A stretch of DNA of 27,293 bases from Chara braunii. Its lineage: Eukaryota > Streptophyta > Charophyceae > Charales > Characeae. The position numbers and the translations under genes were made by a program. Below the pieces are notes generated by a model. That model worked only from the letters and a program-made list of their open reading frames with translations. It made no database searches and was not told where the DNA came from. How positions within the stretch are numbered: position 1 is the first letter of the stretch; every line of letters begins with the position of its first letter. Shown here piece after piece: positions 27,208 to 27,293 of this stretch. The DNA is taken from positions 476,962 to 504,254 of the forward strand of contig BFEA01000420.1 in NCBI GenBank assembly GCA_003427395.1, written 5' to 3'.

Positions 27208-27293
<86 letters not shown>
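27177..27293. repeat. GT and GA microsatellites at the window end
   Basis: (GT)12 at 27177-27200 followed by an uninterrupted GA-type tract to the last base. Confidence 0.95.

Overview
This window is eukaryotic nuclear DNA and almost certainly comes from a streptophyte (plant or charophyte alga) with a large, repeat-filled genome. The evidence is a plant-type callose synthase gene split by very long introns, Ty3/gypsy LTR retrotransposons with a 12-base initiator-tRNA-Met primer site, poly(A)-tailed and tRNA-derived SINE-like repeats, a hAT-like element and many microsatellites. A Chara-like charophyte fits the look of the sequence, but that is a guess. No bacterial operon, CRISPR array or complete host gene is present.

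The backbone is one plus-strand host gene, a 1,3-beta-glucan (callose) synthase of glycosyltransferase family GT48. Four internal exons can be placed to the base: 687-838, 5436-5545, 11620-11790 and 21482-21550. All junctions are GT-AG, the codon phases agree across all three introns, and the joined reading frame of 502 nt (about 167 codons) is open. It covers the conserved start of the glucan synthase domain. The introns are 4597, 6074 and 9691 bp. The flanking introns run off both window edges, so only about 2% of the window is coding.

Intron 1 (839-5435) holds a minus-strand LTR with primer binding site (1394-2410), poly(A)-tailed dispersed repeats and an array of degenerate copies of the next exon (about 4721-5349). 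Intron 2 (5546-11619) holds a possible Ty1/copia scrap, a CpG-rich block with minisatellites (about 6640-7990), a 273-bp tandem duplication (8095-8640), a 19-bp perfect stem-loop, a Lys/Glu-rich coding relic and a hAT-like non-autonomous transposon (10863-11406). Intron 3 (11791-21481) holds a tRNA-derived SINE, opposed poly(A) repeats, a nearly complete but dead Ty3/gypsy element inserted in sense (13729-20354) and a small 18S rRNA fragment. The last segment (21551-27293) is intron with several degenerate minisatellites and no further exon that I can recognise.

The Ty3/gypsy element has young-looking LTRs but its internal region is riddled with stops and frameshifts. Its 5' LTR has lost the TATA-containing half and no primer site is visible, so it cannot transpose by itself. 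The most unusual structure is the run of decayed exon copies directly upstream of the second callose synthase exon.
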